From Zarea fungicola (Eukaryota; Ascomycota; Sordariomycetes; Hypocreales; Cordycipitaceae), in NCBI GenBank assembly GCA_900169235.1, contig FWCC01000204.1, positions 124,001-188,000 on the forward strand: DNA of 64,000 nt. Direction: 5' to 3'. Numbering within the stretch: position 1 is the stretch's first letter; each line of letters begins with the position of its first letter. Of this stretch, positions 56,541-64,000 are shown in pieces. The notes beneath the pieces are model-generated. The model was not told where the DNA came from. It made no database searches and was given only the letters and a program-made list of their open reading frames with translations. Made by a program: the position numbers and the translations under genes.

Positions 56541-56660
56541 TGGAGGACGCGGAATGGAGAGGACGCTGGAGTCGTTGACGGCGTTGTTAAGCAAGTAGAC
56601 AAGCCGGCGTTGAACTAGGTTGAAATCAGAGACAACGGAATAGAACATTTTAAATTGACA
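56541..56660 (+). pseudogene. Relic of the 3' end of a second ACS-like gene
   Basis: The stretch from about 56551 repeats, with point differences, the end of the aminotransferase gene just upstream (from about 56414): TGGAGAGGACGxTGGAGxC GTTGACG, then xGTxGACAAGCxGG, TGAACTAGG, and TGAA(A)T C...GGAATA in the flank. It includes the stop region and 3' flank. The frame is broken. It is the trace of a tandem duplication whose body has been lost. Confidence 0.55.
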
Positions 56661-56869
56661 GTCCTTATGCAGGTGCTAATAGAAATCGGACATGTACTTG
56701 AACTCGATGACTAGGCCGTGTTCTTGACGCATCACGTCGCTGTCAATTCAAACAGACGAGCAACAATGGCCCCCAAGTACTCTACTACATACGTAATACA
56801 AGGTTCTTACCCTGGCTGCATAAATAAGCTCAAATAATAAGTAGAATTTAGACTTTACTCGACATCGTC

Positions 56870-56938
56870 ATGAGCAGCAGACCCCTGCCCATCGAGACCC
56901 AGCGCCTCTGCCTGCAACCCATCATGGTCTTGGGGTAA
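56870..56938 (+). pseudogene. Possible N-terminal fragment of a GNAT acetyltransferase
   Basis: An ATG at 56870 opens a 22-codon frame (start MSSRPLPIETQRLCLQPI) that resembles the first strand of RimJ-type acetyltransferases (ETERLxLRP). It then stops at TAA without the rest of the domain. Read as a gene remnant; the match is short. Confidence 0.25.
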
Positions 56939-57581
56939 AATCCTGGGGTCAAGTCCTGGGGTAAGAATGGCATCAAGACATTTCATGTGAGAATGAGTGC
57001 TGCATTAATTGCGTCTCATGTTCTGGACCACGATCCATCTACCAGTACGCCGTCGGGGCTGAGGCACATGCATGGGCTGTTGGTGGCCACTCAGGGTCTA
57101 CGATTGGCGGCGCTACGCTTTGAGCTGGGACAGGGCGCCAATTGAGACGAGCTTCTTATCGTTCAATTTAATTTTTACGACAACTATGTATATTTATATA
57201 TTTTCATTTATCTGTAGCCTTACATCTCACAATGGACAGAAGTAACATGCCATTTCTACTGCACGCAGGGGAATCGCGCAAGTACCAGACACGCACCGAT
57301 CCCGCGATACGTCGGTGACGACGACATCGCCATGTGGGAAGACGCCTGTCGTTTCAGCACTGCCCCCGCCCCCCATCACAAACACCAGAGATTGCGTCAG
57401 AAGACCCTGTCCAAGGCTCAGCTAGGCAGGGAACCAAGCGACTTTTGGTAGCAGGAATTGAGGAATTGCATAATTAAACCGGGTGCTCCCTGGCCTCTGT
57501 CCAGTCGAGACGAGCCACGGCCCCGCCAACGGCACATCATAGCCGGGCGGGGTCCCAGCTAGTCAGGGTCAAAGCTTGAGT
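56939..57581. other. Intergenic, no gene seen
   Basis: Only a short (about 50-codon) frame from 56993 without a recognisable motif. The right end is the CipC promoter. Confidence 0.35.
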
Positions 57582-57588
57582 TATAAAA
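57582..57588 (+). promoter_or_regulatory. TATA box of the CipC-like gene
   Basis: TATAAAA 106 nt upstream of ATG 57694, consistent with the strong, inducible expression known for this family. Confidence 0.5.
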
Positions 57589-57693
57589 GCAGAATTACCC
57601 CTCCATGATCTTGCCAAGGAATACCCTGAATTTCATTGACATCCTTCTTCTTTTTATCCAGCTTTTACAGTCTTACCAGCACTCTTATTCACA

Positions 57694-58134
57694 ATGGGTT
57701 TCTTTGACGGCAAGTCCAATGCAGTGTGCTGTGATGAATGGCACGAGACTAACACTTGGGTCCTTAGGCCACGAGGATTCGTACAACGAGTACAGGGATG
57801 CTCCCGCCCATGAGGCTTCCATCAGCCACGAGCTCCTGAGCGGTGCCGCTGCCTTTGCTGCTGCCCGTGCCTATGAGAACCACGTCGCCCAGAACGGTAT
57901 GTACTAGTTTCATTGAGTGCAAGACTTGCCTCAAACTGACAATTCTGTAAAGGCCCCCCTCCTACCCACGCCCTGGCCAAGGAGCTGTTTGCTGGCTTCG
58001 CCGGCGCCTTTATTGACCGCGAGGTCGAGACCAAGGGACTGGACTTTATCGACCGCGAAAAGGCCAAGAGACAGGCTGAGCAGCACGTGGAGAATGGTTT
58101 CCAAGAGGAGCACTACAACAGCTGGGGCAACTAA
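57694..58134 (+). CDS. CipC-like stress protein (DUF3759), with a GC-AG first intron
   Basis: Exons 57694-57709, 57768-57896 and 57953-58134 give 108 residues. The first intron uses a non-canonical GCAAGT donor (57710) with branch ACTAAC and a TAG acceptor; only this choice keeps frame and gives the family-like start MGFFDGHEDSYNEY. All GT donors nearby break the phase or leave a very short intron. The rest is typical: ISHELLSGAAAFAAARAYENH, then HALAKELFAGFAGAFIDREVETKGLDFIDREKAKRQAEQH. CipC proteins are small, abundant and stress- or antibiotic-induced, of unknown biochemical role. The C-terminal tail (HYNSWGN) is shorter than that of Aspergillus CipC. Confidence 0.88.
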
Positions 58135-58840
58135 GAAAAAGAAGTTAAAAAAAGACGTATGAGAATGTGAGATTTAGGTAGCTGGGTGAAAGCCTCGTGG
58201 CCCGGATTGCCGGGCTAATGCTATTAATAAATCGTTTTCAGCCAAATAATTCATGAAATCAAGTGACGTTAAAAATTGCATGTATTTACTGTAAGCTCGT
58301 GTTTGGTAAGTACAGAGTAAGGTAAGCTGTAGAGAGTATTCCAATGTAGCTGCATCAGGTTTGGGGACTTGCAGGGATCTGCGTCTACTTCAAAAAACAT
58401 GTCACTTTTGTCTGCCAACACTATGCGTTGTAGCCGTAGGAGACGACAGATGGTACTTTTGGTGCAAAGAGACATTCTGCTTTCCCCCTGATTTTCTTCT
58501 TCTTTTTTTTCTTCGCACAGTCCTACCTCGTAAAATAATTCGGTGTTTGACGCCGATTGCACCTAAGTCTTGGCATCGATCACGGATTTAATCGTGTGGC
58601 AATGCGCTCCGAAATATGCGAGGGCCTTCGGCGTGGGGCCGAACAAGCTGCGGGGCTCCATCAAGCATGTAAGAGACAACCCAAGACCAGCAAGAGAGCA
58701 AAGTATAAATATTACAAAATCCAGATACTTTTTGAAAGTTTGAAATTTATTAAACAGCACAGTAATCAATACAAGTTCATTTTACTGGCCTATATTTCTT
58801 CCATAATCCCACTTATAACCATACTGCAGACCAATCCATC
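58135..58840. other. Intergenic, no gene seen
   Basis: AT-rich 3' flank and the promoter of the hydrolase gene. No protein-like frame. Confidence 0.4.
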
Positions 58841-59782
58841 ATGTCCATGGAGACCGTCACCATCCCCAACATCGCCTGGGACACCTCGGCCAACATTTAC
58901 CTCCCCCCCAACTTTGACAAGACCAGGAAATACCCCGCCGTCCTCTCCGCCCATCCCATCGGCTCCTGCAAAGAGCAGACCGCGGGGAGCGTCTACGGCC
59001 AGGCCCTCGCCCAGGCCGGCGGCTTCGTCGTGCTCGCCTTTGACGCCTCCTTCCAGGGTGCATCGGGCGGGCAGCCGCGCTTCATTGAGAATCCCGAGTT
59101 CCGCGTCGCCGATTTCCGCATCGTCGTCGACTACGCCCAGACGCTGGCCTACGTGGACGCCGAGCGCATCGGCGTGCTGGGCGTCTGCGGCGGCGGCGGG
59201 TACGCCCTCCACGCGGCCATGACGGACTACCGCCTCCGGTGCGCCGTGGGCATCACGCCCGTCAACTTTGGCCGGCTGGCGCGGGAAGGATTTGCGCAGT
59301 TTAGCCCCGTGGCCACGTTGGAGGCGATTGCGAAGCAGCGTACGCTCGAGGCAACGGGTGGTGGCGAGCGGCATGTTCTAAACTATCTCCCGCACACGGT
59401 GGAAGAGGCCAGGAAGATGACGACGGATGTGGACGTGCTCGAGGCTACAGAGTACTACAAGACGAGCCGGGGTAAGGCGCCGAATGGATGCACCAGCGGC
59501 TTGCTCTCGCACAATAGCGCGGCGCTGGCGTGGGATGCGTTTGGCCACTGCGAGGTGCTCATGACGAGGCCGTTCATGGTGGTGGTGGGGGATGTGCCGG
59601 GGAGCTTTGGGGCGTACCGCGATGCGCACGAGGTGTATGGACGGGCGGGATCCAAGGACAAGGAGATTGTGGTGCTGCCGGGGGTGACGCATTACAGCTT
59701 GTATGACAAGCCGGTGGCAGTGCAGGCTGCGCTGGACAAGGTGCTTCCGTTTTTGAAGAAGCACCTCGGAGAGGTTGTTTGA
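58841..59782 (+). CDS. Alpha/beta hydrolase with Cys in the nucleophile elbow (YcjY/DLH-like)
   Basis: An intronless 313-codon gene. The fold is clear: YPAVLSAHPIGSCKEQTA (oxyanion region), VVLAFDASFQGASGG, IGVLGVCGGGGYALHAA, then HSSL-like ends VVLPGVTHYSLYD with the catalytic His, and RPFMVVVGDVPGSFGAYRDA with the probable acid region. The elbow reads G-V-C-G-G-G-G, so the nucleophile is Cys rather than Ser, as in dienelactone hydrolases and the YcjY-like group common in fungi. There is no signal peptide. The substrate is unknown. A shared upstream region with the CipC-like gene is not suggested, because both genes run in the same direction 0.7 kb apart. Confidence 0.88.
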   Translation: MSMETVTIPNIAWDTSANIYLPPNFDKTRKYPAVLSAHPIGSCKEQTAGSVYGQALAQAGGFVVLAFDASFQGASGGQPRFIENPEFRVADFRIVVDYAQTLAYVDAERIGVLGVCGGGGYALHAAMTDYRLRCAVGITPVNFGRLAREGFAQFSPVATLEAIAKQRTLEATGGGERHVLNYLPHTVEEARKMTTDVDVLEATEYYKTSRGKAPNGCTSGLLSHNSAALAWDAFGHCEVLMTRPFMVVVGDVPGSFGAYRDAHEVYGRAGSKDKEIVVLPGVTHYSLYDKPVAVQAALDKVLPFLKKHLGEVV

Positions 59783-59825
59783 CGGAGCATTGGCATATTT
59801 CAAGTGTTGACTCGAGTTCAACAGT

Positions 59826-59938
59826 CATATTGTCTGTGACCAGATGACAAAGACATATTGTCCACAACCAGATGCCAAAGACATATTGTCCGCAACCAGA
59901 TGCCAAAGACATATTGTCCACAACCAGATAGTCAAAGA
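59826..59938 (+). repeat. 28-bp tandem repeat, about four copies
   Basis: Units beginning CATATTGTC and ending CAAAGA at 59826, 59854, 59882 and 59910 (the last with a 1-nt insertion). They lie just 3' of the hydrolase gene. The spacing is exact for the first three. Confidence 0.85.
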
Positions 59939-60612
59939 GTGAGTTGATATGTCGTGTAAGCTGGTATGATTCGTGGTACACTTGTGTCTTGTCTGGAGAG
60001 TTTTATCCCAAGGCTTTGATGAATCCTCCTTTCAGAAAAAGAAAAAGAAAAAAAGGCATATTCAGCCAAAGCATCACATTGTCAGTTGAATCGAGTCTGT
60101 ATAAACAAACCCAACCTGGCCTGTTCCGTTGTAGGCTGCCAAGATGTACTCAGTCATCTGCTGCGTCAGAGTGCGATAACGGCCAGGTACCCTCCAGGTA
60201 CGTACCGCGGGGTCGGCGTCGCGGGGTCAAACGGCGGAGGCTCTGTGACGGCAGGGCAAAGGCACAGGAAGAGTCACTGGCAGCATCAGTTGCCAGTAAA
60301 AATAATCAATCGGGCGAAACAGGGATCCGACAGATGAGTAACAGCTTGTCCGACCTGGCAAGCAGGAATAGACAAGAAATCTAGACAAGAAATCTAGGGT
60401 TGACAGCCAGCCCCACAAGCGGGAGGAGGGACAAGGGAGAGAGAGAGGGGTGAGTCGGCAGCTTTGGTGCAAAGTGGTGCAAATTGGTGCAAATTGGCGG
60501 GCAGTCAGTCAGTTGGTGGGCTGTCTGGTGCGTCTTGGTGGGGTTCTTGGCGGCACTGATTTTCTTGCCTTTTCTGCCGTGACTCAAATTTTACCCCTCG
60601 TGCAGGACAAGA
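59939..60612. other. Intergenic, promoter of lysyl-tRNA synthetase gene
   Basis: No gene seen. Short direct repeats such as GTGCAAATTGGTGCAAATTGG occur at about 60475-60497. Confidence 0.4.
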
Positions 60613-60619
60613 TATAAAA
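60613..60619 (+). promoter_or_regulatory. TATA-like element of the KRS1 gene
   Basis: TATAAAA 95 nt upstream of ATG 60708. Confidence 0.4.
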
Positions 60620-60707
60620 ACATTTCCCATTTCCTCGGCGACGAAGCGAATTGTTTACCAACGACTCAAACACCACAAATAATCCAACGAAAATAATTGA
60701 CACCACC

Positions 60708-62935
60708 ATGGCTGATAACCAACCCCCCGCCGCCGTAGAGGCTGGCGCCGACGCTGCGGCCGCTGCCGTCGCCAAGCTGCACCTCGACGAAGTCACCGGC
60801 GAGATGATTTCCAAGTCGGAGCTCAAGAAGCGCCAGAAGAACCGCGAGCGCGACGCTGCCAAGAAGGAAAAGGCCGAAAAGTCTGGCGCACCCGCCCCCG
60901 CTGGCAAGAAGGCCGCCGCCAACGCCGAGGCCAATGAAAAGGATCTTACCCCCAACCGGGTACGCACGATGCAGCCGAGCAGGAAAGAATAAGAACGCTA
61001 ATCAACTCCCCAGTACTTTGAAATCCGCTCAAGAACCGTCAACGAGCTCCACGAGCAGGGCAAGGCCTACCCCTACAAGGTTTGTCCACCAAACACGACG
61101 ACACAAATCGGCCGCTAACTTCCGCCCAGTTTGAAGTCACCTACGACATTCGCAACTTTGAAAAGGAATTCTCTCACCTCAAGAATGGCGAGATGGACAA
61201 GACCAAGCCCCTCGCCCTCGCTGGCAGAATATACGTCCGCCGCGCCGCCGGCAGCAAGCTCTTCTTCTACGACCTCCGCTCCAACGTACGTACACGCGAC
61301 ACCAGACACAGACACAGGATGACTGACTTCTTCACAGGGCACCAGACTGCAGGTCCTCGCTCAGGCCGATCACATTGCCGAAAACGTCCCCAGCTTCGAG
61401 GACCAGCACGTCAACCTTCGCCGAGGTGACATTGTCGGTACGTCCATCTAGTCCTGTCTGTCTACCATGACCCGCTGACCTTTTAGGTATCCGTGGCTAC
61501 CCTACCCGTACCAACCCCAAGACCAAGCAGGGCCAGGGTGAATTCTCCGGTGAGCTGTCCATTGCCGCCGGCGAAGTCATTCTCCTGTCTCCTTGCCTGC
61601 ACCAGGTATGCCCCCACCGCCAAAACAAAAGACAACACCTCTGACCATGTAGATCCCCGATGACCACTATGGTTTCAAGAACTCGGAGCAGCGCTTCCGC
61701 CAGCGTTACCTCGATCTCATGATGAACGACAAGGCCCGCCAGGTCCTCATCACCCGCGCCAAGGTCGACACCTATATCCGCCGCTGGTTCGACGACCGCG
61801 AGTTCGTCTCCGTCCAGACCCCCATGCTCAACACCATTGCCGGTGGTGCCACCGCCAAGCCCTTCATCACTCACCACAACGATCTCAACATGGACATGTT
61901 TCTGCGCATCGCCCCCGAGCTCTATCTCAAGATGCTCGTCGTCGGTGGCATTGACCGCGTCTACGAGATGGGACGCCAGTTCCGCAACGAGAGCATGGAT
62001 CTCACCCACAACCCTGGTAAGACGAGCTGCCCTACACGCTACACGCACACCGGCAACGTGGAGAGAAACTGCTAACCTGTTGACATTGCAGAATTCACTA
62101 CTCTGGAATTTTACATGGCCTATGCCGACGTCTACGATCTCATGAAGATGACGGAAGAGCTCGTCTCCGGCCTCGTCAAGCACATCCACGGCGCCTACGT
62201 CACCACCTACCACAACTCCAAGGGCGAAGAGCTCACCATCAACTGGGAGGCTCCTTGGCGCAGAATTGACATGATTCCCGGCCTCGAGGAGGCTACCGGC
62301 GAAACGTTCCCCACCGGCGATGTCCTCCACACGGCCGAGACGGGCGAGTTCCTCAAGAAGGTCCTCAAGAAGACGGGTGTCGAGTGCAATGCTCCTCTGA
62401 CCAATGCCCGCATGCTCGATGCTCTCTGCGGCGAGTACCTCGAGTCCCAATGCGTACGCAACTTGAACCCGCTTATTGTTTCATCGCTAACACCCACACA
62501 GATCAGCCCTACCTTCATCTTTGGCCACCCCAAGATGATGTCTCCTCTTGCCAAGAGCCATCGCTCCATTCCTGGTCTCTGCGAGCGTTTCGAGTGCTTT
62601 GTCGCCACCAAGGAGATTTGCAATGCGTACGTAAAGTCTTGCCGTAGTATTGACAAGTCTGAGTACTAACTTGTGTTTTCTTCTTTTTTTTTTTTAGTTA
62701 CACCGAGTTGAACGTTGCTACCGAGCAGCGCCTCCGTTTCGAGGAGCAGGCCAACCAAAAGGCCCAGGGCGACGACGAGGCCCAGATGATTGACGAGACC
62801 TTTTGCAAGGCCCTCGAGTACGGTCTGCCTCCCACCGGTGGTTGGGGCATGGGCATTGACCGCATGATGATGTTTTTGACCGACAACTCTAGCATTAGAG
62901 AGGTTCTGGCTTTTCCCACCATGAAGCCCGAGTAG
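60708..62935 (+). CDS. KRS1: Lysyl-tRNA synthetase, cytosolic (class II)
   Basis: Nine exons: 60708-60959, 61014-61079, 61130-61285, 61338-61437, 61487-61605, 61653-62016, 62092-62453, 62502-62626, 62698-62935. All join in phase, with introns of 47-75 nt, the most intron-rich gene here. The product is 593 residues. The N-terminus has the eukaryotic Lys-rich tRNA-binding helix ([24 protein letters not shown]), then an OB-fold anticodon domain ([22 protein letters not shown]). The catalytic core carries motif 1 ([21 protein letters not shown]), motif 2 ([20 protein letters not shown]) and motif 3 ([16 protein letters not shown]). It attaches lysine to tRNA-Lys with ATP. There is no mitochondrial presequence, so it is probably the cytosolic enzyme. 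Confidence 0.96.
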
Positions 62936-63228
62936 ATGCACTTTTTTTCTTTTTTTATGTGTGATGAGACTAGAAGCCAATAGAGAAATTTGGCCAAATA
63001 AGATGAAATATAAAGTTAAAAGTCGAGTCTATTTCTTCATGTTAGGATGTGACAGAAACAATTATATTTAATAACGAAAGTTGAAAAGAATATAATTTTC
63101 AAAAATACGCCAAATTTATGTCTATTCTTTCATGTAGAGAAACAACGTTAAAATTCCAATTTTAAGTACGCCCAAACGCCATTCCCGTCATGTCTGTTTT
63201 GTCATCATGCCGCCGCGTAAGTTTGTGC

Positions 63229-64000
63229 TTAGAATGCAATGCGACGCTTGCGCCCCGTGTATTTGGACGTCGCCTTGACCACCTTGCCCTTGCGCTCCAT
63301 CTGCTCCTTCTTCTTGACGATCCACGCCTTGCTGCCCTTTTTCATCTCCCCCCTCTTGTTGACGGCCGCAAACTTTCTCCGCGCGTCCTGCACGTCCACA
63401 TTGTCCATGCCCTCGACGACGCCGGTGATGTCGCCGCCGCCGCCCTCGCCGCCCGCCGTGCCCACCGTCAGCACCAGGTACAGCTTGACATTCTTCGTGC
63501 CCGGGTCGTCCTCGAGAAGACCCGCGCCAAACCCGGCTTTCACGGCGGCCTGGGTAATCATGTTCTTCTGGACGTCATTCTTTGGATAAAACTGGCACAC
63601 GGCGCGCCCGCCCCTGCGTAGAGAAGCGTAGAGGCCGTTGAAGAAGCGGGTGAGACGGCCGGCGGGGGAGGTGTCGCTCGTCTCGGCGCTGCAGAGCCAC
63701 TGGATGGCGGAGATGGAGACGGCGGCGTCAAAGGAGCCCGCGCGAAAGGGCACGCCCTGGCCAATGTCGGCGAGGAGGAGGTCGCCCTCGACGTCGCGCT
63801 GGAGGGCGACGTCGAGCATGGAGGGGGACACGTCCATGCCGATCCAGGTGTGGGGGCCGCCCTCCTCGGGGCTCACGGCGGAGAGGATCTCGCCGGACAG
63901 GCCGCTGCCGCAGCCGACGTCGAGGATGAGGGAGGGGGACTTGAGGTCGAGGAGCTCGAGGGCGCGGCGGGTCATGGAGGCCTGGATGGTCTGGATGCGG
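63229..64000 (-). CDS. BUD23: 18S rRNA (guanine-N7) methyltransferase Bud23, 5' end outside the window
   Basis: A minus-strand frame from stop at 63229 stays open to the right edge, so the N-terminus is missing; the last codons in the window (R-I-Q-T-I-Q-A-S) match the region just before the SAM-binding fold. Motif I LILDVGCGSGLSGEIL, IGMDVSPSMLDVA and FDAAVSISAIQWLC are the Bud23 SAM-dependent methyltransferase core. The C-terminal WBS_methylT-type tail (KKGSKAWIVKKKEQMERKGK...YTGRKRRIAF) is diagnostic. Bud23, with Trm112, makes m7G at the 18S decoding region during 40S assembly, in nucleus and cytoplasm. It is convergent with the lysyl-tRNA synthetase gene, about 300 nt apart. Confidence 0.93.
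   Translation of the reverse strand, partial: RIQTIQASMTRRALELLDLKSPSLILDVGCGSGLSGEILSAVSPEEGGPHTWIGMDVSPSMLDVALQRDVEGDLLLADIGQGVPFRAGSFDAAVSISAIQWLCSAETSDTSPAGRLTRFFNGLYASLRRGGRAVCQFYPKNDVQKNMITQAAVKAGFGAGLLEDDPGTKNVKLYLVLTVGTAGGEGGGGDITGVVEGMDNVDVQDARRKFAAVNKRGEMKKGSKAWIVKKKEQMERKGKVVKATSKYTGRKRRIAF

Noticed and set aside
55133..59782. Secondary-metabolite cluster around the ACS-like aminotransferase, GFA-like protein and hydrolase
   Set aside because: No polyketide synthase, NRPS, terpene cyclase, P450 or cluster regulator nearby; the genes look unrelated.
1..64000. CRISPR array, bacterial operon or prophage features
   Set aside because: Introns, gene spacing and gene content are fungal nuclear; no regularly spaced repeats with unique spacers were seen.

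Overview
The window comes from the nuclear genome of a filamentous ascomycete. The signs are short introns of about 47-135 nt with GTxxGT donors and CTRAC-type branch sites, C/G-rich third codon positions in the housekeeping genes, large gene spacing, and a degenerate Tc1/mariner copy that is AT-rich and full of stops, as repeat-induced point mutation leaves behind. The gene set (ACC-synthase-like aminotransferase, CipC-like protein, STRIPAK-type GCK kinase, NACHT-ankyrin protein) fits Sordariomycetes, probably Hypocreales. Genus cannot be read from the sequence.

Layout. 1-3.1 kb is AT-rich repeat debris with a ruined transposase; at 3113-3135 two copies of an 11-mer identical to the end of Illumina adapters suggest an assembly artefact. 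3.5-4.0 kb is a small secreted cysteine-rich protein. 6.1-9.6 kb (minus) is an NLR-like protein: alpha/beta-hydrolase fold, NACHT, ankyrin, then an unusual array of membrane segments. 11-13.5 kb is a dynamin-like GTPase, 13.8-15.5 kb a sugar transporter broken by an in-frame TAG, and 16.4-18.4 kb an ankyrin protein. 18.7-22.8 kb holds the two subunits of PLP synthase (PdxT/Sno and PdxS/Snz) in divergent orientation. 26 kb is a GNAT acetyltransferase and 28-29.7 kb a three-RRM protein (Nam8/Csx1 type).

A gene-free stretch of about 6 kb follows, with a complete 80-bp miniature inverted-repeat element. Then come Ecm29 (35.8-41.4 kb), an unrecognised 643-residue protein that looks like several dimeric alpha+beta-barrel modules (41.8-43.8 kb), a UBA-UAS-UIM-UBX protein (45-46.7 kb), a GCKIII kinase (48.2-50.5 kb), NAD-isocitrate dehydrogenase subunit 1 (51.4-52.8 kb), a GFA/CENP-V-like zinc protein (53.6-54.3 kb), an ACC-synthase-like aminotransferase (55.1-56.5 kb) with a relic of a second copy behind it, a CipC-like stress protein with a GC-AG intron (57.7-58.1 kb), an alpha/beta hydrolase with a cysteine nucleophile elbow (58.8-59.8 kb), cytosolic lysyl-tRNA synthetase (60.7-62.9 kb) and the 3' part of BUD23 running off the right edge.

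Most genes are independent housekeeping units. The only clear functional pairing is PdxT/PdxS. Ecm29 and the UBX protein both serve the ubiquitin-proteasome system but are not adjacent. Exon structures were worked out by eye from splice-site phase and protein continuity; no database search was possible. The best candidates for something new are the NLR-like protein with a membrane C-terminus and the multi-module protein at 41.8 kb.
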